NCBI RefSeq assembly: GCF_000091325.1
Contig: NC_014012.1
Coordinates: 1-64,000 of the forward strand
DNA length: 64,000 nucleotides
Reading direction: 5' to 3'
Source of the DNA: Shewanella violacea DSS12
GTDB taxonomy: Bacteria; Pseudomonadota; Gammaproteobacteria; Enterobacterales; Shewanellaceae
Both the position numbers and the translations under genes were made by a program. The notes below the pieces were generated by a model, which had not been told where the DNA came from, did no database searches, and saw only the letters and a program-made list of their open reading frames with translations. Shown here one piece after another: positions 17,028-25,260 of this stretch (positions are counted from its first letter, which is position 1; every line of letters begins with the position of its first letter).

Positions 17028-18105
17028 ATCTTGTACTTCGCCCACCAGCTCCCGCTTTCACTAAAAAGCTTTGCTCAACAAGTTGAGCCAAATGACGAGT
17101 AGCCGTTGCACGACTGACTTTAGCGACCTTCTGGTATTGGCTACTGCTTATGCCCAGCTCAAATTCGCCGTTCAATAAGCGGTTAAGCACTTTCACTTGT
17201 TCACCGCTCAATAATGTCTGATCGACACGCTGCCAATAGTTAGTTTTAGCTACTGTCTGGGCTATATCATCGAGTGATTTCTGCAAACTGCTATTGAGCG
17301 TATCTAAAAACCAGACTAACCAGGAGGTAATATCTAACTCGCCTTTTTGAGTGCTCTCCAAAATATCGTAATAGGCTTGTCTGCGCTCCAGGATACTCAC
17401 TGACATGGCATAAAAATGAATAGAGCGGCTTTCTGCCTGTGCGAGTGCTAAATCTGTGAGTAAGCGGGTTATTCTGCCATTACCATCATCGAGTGGGTGC
17501 AGAGTCACAAACCATAAGTGAGTGATGGCTGCACGGATCAAGGGATCCATTGCCACATCTTGCTGTGATCTGTTGAACCAATCTATAAACCTTGTGAGTT
17601 CATCTTCGAGCCCTGAGCGAGGTGGGGCTTCAAAATGAACTTTAGGTTTATCTATGCGTCCTGAGATGACTTGCATAGGCTCGCTACCCCGTAACACGCC
17701 ACCTTGAACGGGATTAAACAGGGTATAACCTTCGGGAAACAGTAATTTATGCCAATCCATGATCCGCTGTAAACTTAACTCTGTTTGCCAGTTCTGCAGG
17801 GCATCCAGTGTCATCTCAGCTAAGCCATCAGTTTGAACCGTGGTGGGATAGGGCTTTTCATCGCTGATACCTAGCTTGTTGGCCAGAGATGAGCGTACCG
17901 AGAAGGCATTGAGTTTTTCGCCTTCAATGGCACTGGAATGAATGATATTTGCCAGCAAGGTATCAAGTGTCATTTGAGCTGATGGCTCGCTATCTAATTT
18001 ACCAAGCAGCAGGCCTTGGTTGAATCTAACCTGACGCAATAACAAGGCTATATTATCGGTTTCCCAGCGAAAGTCAGGCCAGTTAGCTTGTTGCCAAATC
18101 CACAT
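17008..18105 (-). CDS. Fic family protein (putative AMP transferase) with N-terminal inhibitory motif
   Basis: The product has 365 residues. An N-terminal DUF4172-like domain begins MWIWQQANWPDFRW. The inhibitory helix motif SSAIEGE (about 56-62) is the class II (S/T)xxxE(G/N) arrangement that blocks ATP in related Fic enzymes. The catalytic core HPLDDGNGRITR (about 203-214) fits HPFxxGNGRxxR with Leu for Phe. A winged-helix-like C-terminus (SSSQYQKVAKVSRATATRHL) follows. Fic enzymes usually AMPylate protein hydroxyls; the target is unknown. ATG at 18105 follows AGAGG. The last codons (LLASK and stop) are encoded by the palindrome that ends repeat R3. Promoter DNA is in the 18106-18270 spacer, which carries GTGAGGC repeats. 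Confidence 0.92.
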   Translation of the reverse strand: MWIWQQANWPDFRWETDNIALLLRQVRFNQGLLLGKLDSEPSAQMTLDTLLANIIHSSAIEGEKLNAFSVRSSLANKLGISDEKPYPTTVQTDGLAEMTLDALQNWQTELSLQRIMDWHKLLFPEGYTLFNPVQGGVLRGSEPMQVISGRIDKPKVHFEAPPRSGLEDELTRFIDWFNRSQQDVAMDPLIRAAITHLWFVTLHPLDDGNGRITRLLTDLALAQAESRSIHFYAMSVSILERRQAYYDILESTQKGELDITSWLVWFLDTLNSSLQKSLDDIAQTVAKTNYWQRVDQTLLSGEQVKVLNRLLNGEFELGISSSQYQKVAKVSRATATRHLAQLVEQSFLVKAGAGGRSTRYLLASK

Positions 18106-18273
18106 ATAGAACCTCTATGAGTAGCTATGAGTCAAATAACACTCTTATTCTACTCACTACGTGAGGCGAATAACAAGTTTAATCGCCTCACATAGTGAGG
18201 CAAATAGCCCTTATAATTGCCTCAAATCGGTTTTTAGTCATTAAAAGTCGAAGAAATCCGCTGTTTTTTATCA

Positions 18274-18627
18274 ACCAGTGTAGTTGCGGCTGCGAGCTTC
18301 CAAAAAATGGATGTTTTGGCAGAGCCCATAGGGATGACTCTTATAAAATCAACAGCCGGCGACTCGCAGATCCTTGTTAAAGAAAAGGTGCACATAAGGT
18401 CGTTCTTTCACATCCATGTGATCACGACATTCGTATATCTGACCTCCACGGATGGAGGAAATGTCTTATGCATGCAGGGAACATGCAAGACCATATACAG
18501 CACCTGCTGCAAGCAATAAACACCAATATAGCCATGCTGCCAAATACCCTACCAAGCAAAAAACCAGCCCAACGAAGCCAACAGACTAACCAACAAGGCT
18601 ATTTGCCACACTTGTTAGCTGACAAGT
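18274..18627 (+). repeat. Repeat family copy R4
   Basis: It contains the same core as R3 (18342-18535) and ends ACTTGTTAGCTGACAAGT (18610-18627). Small ORFs across it (18195-18692) are products of the repeat and are not proposed as genes. Internal short stems include CACATCCATGTG, CCTCCACGGATGGAGG and GCATG..CATGC. Confidence 0.85.
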
Positions 18628-18758
18628 CACAGCATCGAGTCTATGTATCTTGGCTCTTGCCTGCAGTATTCATTTTTTGTATCTATAATTAGATACTCTT
18701 TTGTTTTTTTGTATTCAAAATTCGATACGCTTGGTGTGGTCGTGTATGCTTAAATTGA

Positions 18759-18833
18759 TACGAACGTCTTAAAGAAGCTGATAAGGGCGACTTCGCCCCT
18801 TTCGTTGAATATCTAGAGAGTATGGGTAATTAA
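18759..18833 (+). pseudogene. Relic of a gene 3' end, Fic-like C-terminus
   Basis: An open frame reads YERLKEADKGDFAPFVEYLESMGN before TAA at 18831-18833 (24 residues) and is closed upstream by TGA. The ADKGDF.PFVEYL pattern resembles the C-terminal tail of some Fic/mobile-mystery-B type proteins. There is no start and nothing in front, so it looks like a leftover of a deleted gene. The identification is tentative. Confidence 0.4.
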
Positions 18834-18860
18834 CCTCTTATGATGAGGCTAAATAGATAA

Positions 18861-19082
18861 ACTGTATTTTCCGCCACTGCTACTCGTTACAGCGCTTCTG
18901 AATGGGATATTGAAATAGGCCATGATGAAGAAAGTGTCACCCTATTTGAATCTGAAGATCCCAAAGCGCTAACGCAATTCCTTGAAAAACACAGTCTCCC
19001 AACACTACCTAATTATGGAACCAGCCTAGTTAAGCCACTAATCGAAGAGATACACTGCTTTTTAGAGATGAGGTGTAGGTAG
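18861..19082 (+). pseudogene. Start-less ORF fragment truncated by repeat R5
   Basis: An open frame without ATG, GTG or TTG at its beginning runs from after TAA (18858-18860) through TRYSASEWDIEIGHDEES, FESEDPKALTQFLEKHSLP and YGTSLVKPLIEEIH. At about 19053 the coding-like sequence turns into the repeat word CACTGCTTTTTAGAG, and the frame stops at TAG 19080-19082 inside the repeat. Composition is protein-like up to the junction. I do not recognise the family; it may be an antitoxin-like or hypothetical remnant. Confidence 0.5.
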
Positions 19083-19305
19083 GCAAGAGGGTCTCGAAAA
19101 CACGGATGTTTTCGTGAAGCGGCCATGGATGGACTCTCATGAAATCAAGAGCCAGCGTCCCGAGAGCTTACCTGCACATACCCCGCTGGAGGCGATTAAT
19201 ATCAGCAATGTTATGAACCACTAAAAACCATCAAATAACAATATAGCCCAATGAAACCAACAGACTAACCAAAAGGCTATTTGCCAAACTTGTTAACCGA
19301 CAAGT
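19053..19305 (+). repeat. Repeat family copy R5
   Basis: This is the reverse-orientation partner of R2 over almost its whole length (GGTGTAGGTAGGCAAGAGGG, CGTCCCGAGAGCTTACC, CCCCGCTGGAGGCGATTA), ending ACTTGTTAACCGACAAGT (19288-19305). The left end cuts the ORF fragment listed above. Confidence 0.88.
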
Positions 19306-19329
19306 AAGTTAACTCCGTGTAGCGAAGCG

Positions 19330-19401
19330 CTCCGTGGTGAGAATGCTCTTATTTTTAAAGCGTGAATCTAAAGCGACAAAATCAAAGCTATCACCACGGA
19401 G
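19330..19401. repeat. Spaced inverted repeat CTCCGTGGTGA / TCACCACGGAG
   Basis: Eleven-base arms at 19330-19340 and 19391-19401 flank about 50 bp between R5 and R6. A further ATCACGGAG word follows at about 19411. This is a possible separate small element. Confidence 0.55.
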
Positions 19402-19461
19402 TACACAGAGATCACGGAGAAAAAAACAAACTAAATCGAAGAGGTGAGCTCTGCTTTACCT

Positions 19462-19684
19462 ACAGGTGTAGATACAGCTGCGAGCTTCCAAAACATGGAT
19501 GTTTTGGTAGAGCCCACATGGAAGTGCTTGCGGCGTCTTGCAGAAGTGTCTGCACTAAAGCCTGCTGCAAGCAATAAACACAAATATAGCCATGCTGCCA
19601 AATACCCTACCAAGCAAAAATACAGCCAAATGAACCCAACAGACTAACCAACAAGTTATTTGCTCAACTTGTTAACCGACAAGT
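19462..19684 (+). repeat. Repeat family copy R6
   Basis: It opens CAGGTGTAGATACAGCTGCG as in R3, carries a CATGGATGTTTTGG block as in R4, and ends ACTTGTTAACCGACAAGT (19667-19684). Confidence 0.85.
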
Positions 19685-19689
19685 AACTG

Positions 19690-19816
19690 CCCCCGTTGGA
19701 GGCGATTACCATCAGCAATGTTATGAACCACTAAACCCCCACCAAACAAAAATCCAGCCCAATAAAACGAAAACCTAATTTCCAAAGCTATTTGCCACAC
19801 TTGTTCGCCGACAAGT
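19690..19816 (+). repeat. Repeat family copy R7, right part only
   Basis: It holds only the GTTGGAGGCGATTACCATCA and GTTATGAACCACTAAA words of R5 and the terminal stem ACTTGTTCGCCGACAAGT (19799-19816). It abuts R6, giving tandem copies. Confidence 0.75.
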
Positions 19817-19973
19817 GAATCAATTTGTAACTTAATGGTTTATCCACTTTCACTGTCACATTGCCTTCATTTATCTCCTCTATGCTTGGTGGCTTTTAGT
19901 AAGCAGTTTCTTGTTTCTAAATAGTTTTTAATGGCAAACCGTCTGGTATTAGACATACAAATTAGGGAATAAA

Positions 19974-20978
19974 ATGAAAATTAAAACTGGTCTCTTGTCT
20001 GCACTGATAGCTCAAGCTCTATTGGTTTCCGCACCTGCGGCGGCGTTGAATATTGTGCTAACTAACGACGATAGCTGGAATACCCATAACATCAAGGCGA
20101 TGAAAGAGGCGCTGGTTGCTAAAGGACACGATGTGATTATGGCGGCGCCTTGTACGGGGCAGAGTGGTAAGGGCGGTTCATTTGGTTTCTTTAAATCGGT
20201 GAAGGTGGATGAGACTAAGGCCGAGCAGTATGAGTTTTGTATTGGCGATCTAGATACCTCGCAATCCTTCGAAGATTATGTCGAAGGCACGCCGGTTATG
20301 TCTGTCTTGTACGGCATAGATGTGGCAGCGCAGAAAAAGTGGGGCAAGGCGCCGGATCTGGTGGTTTCCGGTCCCAATGAAGGCAATAACTTAGGTTATA
20401 TGAATAATAACTCAGGAACCTTAGGAGCCACCATGATAGCCCTAAGTCGCGGTATTCCAGCTATCGCAGTCAGTGCTAGTGAGAACTCTCTGTCAGATGC
20501 CACTCAGGGGCCTAAGATAGCCAGTGTGGTGGTTAATGTGATCGATAAGCTGGAAGCTAGCCGCGCTGACAATCAACCTCTGCTGCCGGCTTACATGGGG
20601 CTAAACATCAATACGCCTGAAGATATCGATGCCAGCTTAGGTTATCGCTTTACCGATGTGGGTTGGAATGGTGGTGGCATAGCGCTTAAGTTTGTCGAAG
20701 ATTTCAGTGACAACGAGATGATCGTTGGTTATTTCGCACAGATCTTGTTAGCCCAGGGAGCCGCCGAGTCTATGGAGCAGGCATTAGCTATGGCTAAGGG
20801 AATGTTACAAGGCAAGCAAGGTGTTGGCTTCGCTTTAAGTGACGTGAATGACAGCAATGAAAACTCTGAAGGTGTCGCGGTGAAGAATGGCTACATTACC
20901 ATCAGTACTATAGACGCAAGTGTGCAGGCGACCAGAGCTAAGCGAGCTCTCACTCAGCAGCGTCTATCTGGCTTATAA
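19974..20978 (+). CDS. Exported SurE-family nucleotidase/phosphatase
   Basis: The product has 334 residues. A cleavable signal peptide (about 1-24, LLSALIAQALLVSAPAAA) is followed by the SurE opening LNIVLTNDDSW (DD metal ligands), GTPVMSV, and SGPNEGNNLGYMNNNSGTLGATMIA (Asn and Ser/Thr of the active site). Classic SurE is cytoplasmic, about 250 residues long and begins MRIL(L/V)SNDDG. Here the protein is secreted to the periplasm and about 60 residues longer at the C-terminus, so it probably scavenges external nucleotides or phosphate esters; that role is inferred. AGGG precedes the ATG. It is followed 15 bp later by a lipoprotein gene, likely an operon. Confidence 0.88.
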   Translation: MKIKTGLLSALIAQALLVSAPAAALNIVLTNDDSWNTHNIKAMKEALVAKGHDVIMAAPCTGQSGKGGSFGFFKSVKVDETKAEQYEFCIGDLDTSQSFEDYVEGTPVMSVLYGIDVAAQKKWGKAPDLVVSGPNEGNNLGYMNNNSGTLGATMIALSRGIPAIAVSASENSLSDATQGPKIASVVVNVIDKLEASRADNQPLLPAYMGLNINTPEDIDASLGYRFTDVGWNGGGIALKFVEDFSDNEMIVGYFAQILLAQGAAESMEQALAMAKGMLQGKQGVGFALSDVNDSNENSEGVAVKNGYITISTIDASVQATRAKRALTQQRLSGL

Positions 20979-20993
20979 GCTAAGGACTAGAAT

Positions 20994-21665
20994 ATGAAGA
21001 AGTGTTTTATAGGCCTAGTTAGCCTGGCGTTTTTGGCCGCTTGTAGCAGTGATGATAGTAATAAAGTCCCTCAAGTGTCGGGTATTTTCTCTGGTGTGAC
21101 CTATAGCGAAGCGGGAGCGCCGTTGAAGGTGACTGCTACGGCAATCAATCTAGCCGGCTCGGATCAAACTGCTTTTACAACAATCGTCACCCTTTGGGAT
21201 GAGAGGGATCAACAGATAAGTTACTCAGGGATTTATCATCAGGATTCAAATAAGCTGACCTTTGCTAATGAGAAGTATGAGTGTATCCCGGATAATAATC
21301 TGTGGCTCTGCTCCTCAGCAGTTGAGAGCTTCACTCTCGCTAAGGTTACACCTGAAGCGGTAAGCATAGATCTTGTTCTCGGTAGTTACAGTGCTCAATT
21401 AGGGTCAGATTCATATGGCCTGGTCATAGCTGCAGATAATAAGTTCACGATCTTAAGTGCAGGCTGCGAAGCGAATGGTTCGTTATCTTATGAGCTTGAT
21501 GGACAAGTGCTAATGTTCGAACTGGCCGATAAGACTCTGGAAGATACATGTGGCTTAGATAATCTGACTGGGATCATAAATTATGTCAGTGATAACGATG
21601 AATTGTTTAGCCTTGAATTTCAAACGGTTAATTCAGACATACCGATTACTTGGCTAAAGCGATAA
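20994..21665 (+). CDS. Putative lipoprotein of unknown function
   Basis: The product has 223 residues. The N-terminus MKKCFIGLVSLAFLAACSSD has a type II signal with lipobox LAAC; Ser-Ser after the Cys would favour outer-membrane sorting. The rest looks all-beta, with two roughly similar halves (SGIFSGVTYSEAG... and LVLGSYSAQLGSDSYGLVI...) and four further cysteines that could form disulfides. It resembles the small beta-structured lipoproteins common in Shewanella, but I know no function. It lies 15 bp behind the exported SurE-like gene and probably shares its transcript. Confidence 0.75.
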   Translation: MKKCFIGLVSLAFLAACSSDDSNKVPQVSGIFSGVTYSEAGAPLKVTATAINLAGSDQTAFTTIVTLWDERDQQISYSGIYHQDSNKLTFANEKYECIPDNNLWLCSSAVESFTLAKVTPEAVSIDLVLGSYSAQLGSDSYGLVIAADNKFTILSAGCEANGSLSYELDGQVLMFELADKTLEDTCGLDNLTGIINYVSDNDELFSLEFQTVNSDIPITWLKR

Positions 21666-21818
21666 GCGGATATTGGGTTTGCATAATATTGGATAGTGAG
21701 GCGATTCACTATCCAAGCTGCTCTTCCTTGAGCACTAAATGTATCAAGGATATCTTGTTAATGTTTCTTCTCATCCCCTTGCCCGTTAGACTTATGCGAA
21801 CATTTCATACTATTTGTT

Positions 21819-22132
21819 ATACCATTCCGAGTAAGTATCTGAACATTCAGCGGGAGTTCAAAGCGCTGTAGGCAAGGCGAATGTTTGAAGCTAATAGTTA
21901 TTCTCGGCAACAAGCTCCTGCGTTGCTCTACCTCCTGCATCCATGCAGTCGTATATCGAGAACATTCAACGTAGCATAAAGGGCTTTGAAACCCGCACTG
22001 CGTGAGGCTCTCAGTGTTTCCACTTCTGTGTTACATTGACTTAAAAGGGAATAACCATTTCCTCACCAATGTGCCTTGAATTGAAAAATCTGAGAGCCTC
22101 TGAACTGACCATATACTTATATGGAATGGTAT
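21819..22132. mobile_element. MITE-like element with 20-bp terminal inverted repeats
   Basis: The left end ATACCATTCCGAGTAAGTAT (21819-21838) pairs with the right end ATACTTATATGGAATGGTAT (22113-22132); 17 of 20 positions match after reversal. The 314-bp interior has no transposase. No clear target duplication is visible. It ends three bases before the preferred ATG of the hrpB-like gene. The short ORFs inside it (21758-21940 region) are not proposed as genes. Confidence 0.8.
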
Positions 22133-22135
22133 TAT

Positions 22136-24703
22136 ATGCAGCCTACAACACCTAAATCCTATGTATCTGAACCATCTAATAAAATCACCTCATCTATCAA
22201 TTCATTACCCATAGATAAGCTTTATGATGAATTTAAATTAGCGATAAAAGACAATCACTTAGTAGTAGAGTCTGATACAGGTTCGGGTAAGTCCACCCGC
22301 TTGCCACTTTGGTGTGTTGAAGCCGGGTGTGTAGAAGCTGGCAATGTAGAGCCGAAGGAAGGTGATAGGCCCAAGCGAGTGTTAGTGGTGGAGCCGCGCC
22401 GGGTAGCCTGTTTGGCTCTGTCTTCATTTGTCAGTACCCAAACTGAGTTAAAAGTGGGCCATTCCATACGTTTCGACTCTACTGTGACTGATGATACTCA
22501 GGTAGCCTTCGTGACACCTGGTATCGCCTTGCGTTGGCTGCAGGAAACCGGCTTAGCCAGTTTTACTACTGTGATTATCGATGAGTTTCACGAGCGTCGT
22601 TGGGACACTGACTTATTGCTGGCCATGTTAAAGCTAAAGGCTCTGTCTTCACCCGAGTTTAGGCTGATACTGACTTCGGCCACCATAGATGGTGAACGTT
22701 TGACCCGTTATTTAGGTAAAACAGCCGGTCGTTTAGTGGCGGAAGGGAAAAGGTTCCACGTGGAACTAAAATATCAGGCTAGTGAAAGTCACCACCTGCC
22801 AGACATTCGGGGTGTGGAACAAGGGGTAAAAACCGCAGTGTCAGGTCTGTTGCAACAGACTGACGGAGATATATTGGTTTTCCTTCCTGGAAAGCGTGAG
22901 ATTCAAGGCGCTATTCAAATCTGTCAGCCGTTGGTGTTAGCTAGTGGTAAGCCATTGGAGCTATTAGCACTCCATGGTGGGATAAGTCCGGTTGAGCAGA
23001 AAAAAATCCTCCAGCAAGCCGAGCATCAGCGAATTATCTTCGCCACTAATGTGGCTGAAACCTCATTGACTATCCCTGGGGTCACAGCTGTGGTTGATTC
23101 TGGCCTTGAGCGTCGAACTCACCAGCGCAACGGCCGTACCGTACTTTCACTTGCGAGAATATCTAAAGCCAGCTGTGCTCAGAGAATGGGACGTGCCGGC
23201 CGTACGCAAAACGGTATCTGTATTCGTTTATGGGGCCAGAGTGCCCCTATGGAAGCCATGACACCGCCAGAACTTCAACGTGAGGAGTTAGTGGAACCTA
23301 TGCTAGCGGCGGCTTGTTGTGGTTATAAGCTGTCTGAGCTTGAGTTCGTCGATGACTTGCCAGTTAAATCATTGGCTATCGCCGAGCAGAAGTTACTGGC
23401 TATGGGCGCTATCGATGCTGACGGGCAGATAACGCCTCATGGCAAGAAGCTTTCTCCGTTACCGATAGATACTCAGTTTGCTCACCTTATTAGCGCCATG
23501 CCCGACGATACATGTCGTGGCTTGATGGTAGATCTCGCCGCGGCCTTGAGCGTGCCGCACGGCTTGTTCAAGTTACCCACCAGTGAGTTTGATCTTAAAC
23601 TGCTGAGTGAATGGGAGCCTCTGGGCTGTGATGCATTCACGCTAATAAAAATAGTTAGAGATAAACTGCCCGATTTTCTTGCCGACGCCGATGCTGGCTA
23701 TGTCCATAAGGGAGCCCGTAAAGAGGCGCGTATGCTAGCGGCGCAGATTCGCTCGGCATTGGGTTTGCAGACCATAGAGCAATCAGATGCGTTAGCCAGT
23801 AAAGACATTGAGCTGCGCCAGCGTTGGCTGTTAGCCGTTATCAAGGCTGCACCTGAACTGGCTTACGTTAGGCGTGAAAAGCGTATAACGGCCCTTGGCA
23901 ATGGTTTTAGCGAGGCTCAAATCGGCCGTGTCAGTCGTTTCTGTAGCGAGATTAAGACAGTCGATGGTAAGGAGAGTGCGTTAGCGGCGGTGATATTCGA
24001 TCTGCACTCAATAGCAGGTAAAGGGGCGAAACAAACACTTAATCTGGCCTCTTGTATGGCACCTATTTCATTTGATTTGTTGTTAGAGGCTAAGTTAGGT
24101 GAGGAGCGTCTGGGAGACAGTAAAGAGAAGGGGCAGAGTCATAAGCTGGTGGTCGACACGTTTTACGCCGGTAGAGTGATAGGCTCGCGTCTGAAGCAGG
24201 TCGAGGGGGAACAAGCGATTGAGGCTATTGTGCGTAGCATAAGTGTCGGTCGTCAATTTAAGGGCTTATCCCAGCGTTTGAAAAATGATATTGCCGCCTG
24301 GAATATCTGGTTAGCTCTGGGAAAGGCTAAGGAGCAATTTACCGAGTCTGGTCTGGTGAATAGCTTAGGTGAGGAGCCATTGGTATTCGATGTCTATCTT
24401 ATGGAGAGACTGAATGAGCTAGGGGTAGAAAGCTTTGATGATCTGCAACTGATAGAGGCGGATGATCTCTTATTCGAGGGGATACCTGATTGGCAGCGCG
24501 AAGAGTTCGATACCTTGTACCCGACTAAGTTGATATTGGCCGACCTTAAGCTGAATGTGGAATACCTGCCAAAACGCAAGTTAGTGACATTAGTTTATGC
24601 CAATGGTTCGCGTAAAACCGGCCCTAAGCGCTGGGAGTTACCTCGATGGCAAGGTTGGAAGATTCAATACAAGAAGGCCAGCCGAGTCGTCGATGTAAAA
24701 TGA
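22136..24703 (+). CDS. hrpB: HrpB-type ATP-dependent DEAH-family helicase
   Basis: The product has 855 residues. SF2 motifs in order are ESDTGSGKSTRLPLW (Walker A), DEFHER (DEAH position), TSATIDG, ATNVAETSLTIPGV and QRMGRAGR, then winged-helix/ratchet and HrpB C-terminal regions (NGSRKTGPKRWELPRWQGW). HrpB is a predicted RNA helicase of unclear role in gammaproteobacteria. The N-terminus is about 25 residues longer than usual before SINSLPIDKLYDEF. The ATG at 22136 lies three bases after the MITE; a further in-frame ATG at 22121 is within the MITE inverted repeat, whose GGAATGG can also serve as a weak Shine-Dalgarno. A parS-like site lies at 22752-22767. Confidence 0.92.
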   Translation: MQPTTPKSYVSEPSNKITSSINSLPIDKLYDEFKLAIKDNHLVVESDTGSGKSTRLPLWCVEAGCVEAGNVEPKEGDRPKRVLVVEPRRVACLALSSFVSTQTELKVGHSIRFDSTVTDDTQVAFVTPGIALRWLQETGLASFTTVIIDEFHERRWDTDLLLAMLKLKALSSPEFRLILTSATIDGERLTRYLGKTAGRLVAEGKRFHVELKYQASESHHLPDIRGVEQGVKTAVSGLLQQTDGDILVFLPGKREIQGAIQICQPLVLASGKPLELLALHGGISPVEQKKILQQAEHQRIIFATNVAETSLTIPGVTAVVDSGLERRTHQRNGRTVLSLARISKASCAQRMGRAGRTQNGICIRLWGQSAPMEAMTPPELQREELVEPMLAAACCGYKLSELEFVDDLPVKSLAIAEQKLLAMGAIDADGQITPHGKKLSPLPIDTQFAHLISAMPDDTCRGLMVDLAAALSVPHGLFKLPTSEFDLKLLSEWEPLGCDAFTLIKIVRDKLPDFLADADAGYVHKGARKEARMLAAQIRSALGLQTIEQSDALASKDIELRQRWLLAVIKAAPELAYVRREKRITALGNGFSEAQIGRVSRFCSEIKTVDGKESALAAVIFDLHSIAGKGAKQTLNLASCMAPISFDLLLEAKLGEERLGDSKEKGQSHKLVVDTFYAGRVIGSRLKQVEGEQAIEAIVRSISVGRQFKGLSQRLKNDIAAWNIWLALGKAKEQFTESGLVNSLGEEPLVFDVYLMERLNELGVESFDDLQLIEADDLLFEGIPDWQREEFDTLYPTKLILADLKLNVEYLPKRKLVTLVYANGSRKTGPKRWELPRWQGWKIQYKKASRVVDVK
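22752..22767. promoter_or_regulatory. parS: parS-like site 1 (14/16), within hrpB
   Basis: GGTTCCACGTGGAACT matches TGTTCCACGTGGAACA except at the two outermost bases. Confidence 0.6.
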
Positions 24704-24736
24704 GCCATGTTTATTAGCTTATTGACCTGGTAATCG

Positions 24737-24760
24737 AGTGGTTTAGCGACCACTTTTTTG
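24737..24760 (+). terminator. Rho-independent terminator of hrpB
   Basis: AGTGGT-TTAGCG-ACCACT is followed by TTTTTT, 33 bp beyond the stop. Confidence 0.8.
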
Positions 24761-25260
24761 TATTTTGTTTTATTTTCTAACTTTAATTTCGAGAGAAAAA
24801 CTGAGTATAAATTTAAAAGCATCCAAGTTATAAAAATTGTTTTTGATCTTTGCACGATCAGATCGATTTTCAACAATAGAATTAAAATTCGTTTTGCGTA
24901 TAACTTTTCAGCGAGATCTGATTTTTTGCAATTAACAAGTAAAATAGAAATTTTTATCCACAAACAGAATCCTTTTATATCATGCAGTTAGGTTTTGATC
25001 TGCTGGCTCTTTGAGTAAAAGATCTATATTTACATTGCTTGTTGATATGTCTGTTGATGATTTTGATCGAGCTTGAAAAATGTACAGGGTTGGATCTGCT
25101 ATTTTGATCACCTAAAATAGCAGCAGTATCGGTTAAATTAGCAACAAAAAGCATAATATACAGTGAGTATCAGATTCGCTTTTATTTAGCTTCACCTAAG
25201 GATCTGCTTAATTTGGATCTTGCCGATTCACTCAGGGTCAGATTTTTCCTAGGATCTAGT
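24761..25260. other. Gene-free GATC-rich region with a DnaA box
   Basis: No gene was recognised (short ORFs 24664-24963 and 24758-24991 overlap on opposite strands and look random). A perfect DnaA box TTATCCACA is at 24954-24962. GATC sites are unusually dense throughout (for example 24845-24925 and 25010-25260), much as in oriC and upstream of dnaA. Confidence 0.55.

Noticed and set aside
18195..19647. Several 60-74 codon ORFs across R4-R6 (18195, 18307, 18468, 19362, 19444)
   Set aside because: They lie inside repeat copies, differ in frame and lack ribosome-binding sites; translations of a repeat, not genes.
11157..19816. Integron cassette array with attC sites
   Set aside because: The repeats are 125-420 bp with internal blocks shared across copies, lack clear attC core sites (RYYYAAC/GTTRRRY pairs in a foldable layout), and no integrase is visible. 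A non-integron repeat family fits better.
24664..24991. Two overlapping ORFs downstream of hrpB (99 aa minus, 77 aa plus)
   Set aside because: They overlap each other and the hrpB terminator; AT-rich composition explains their length.
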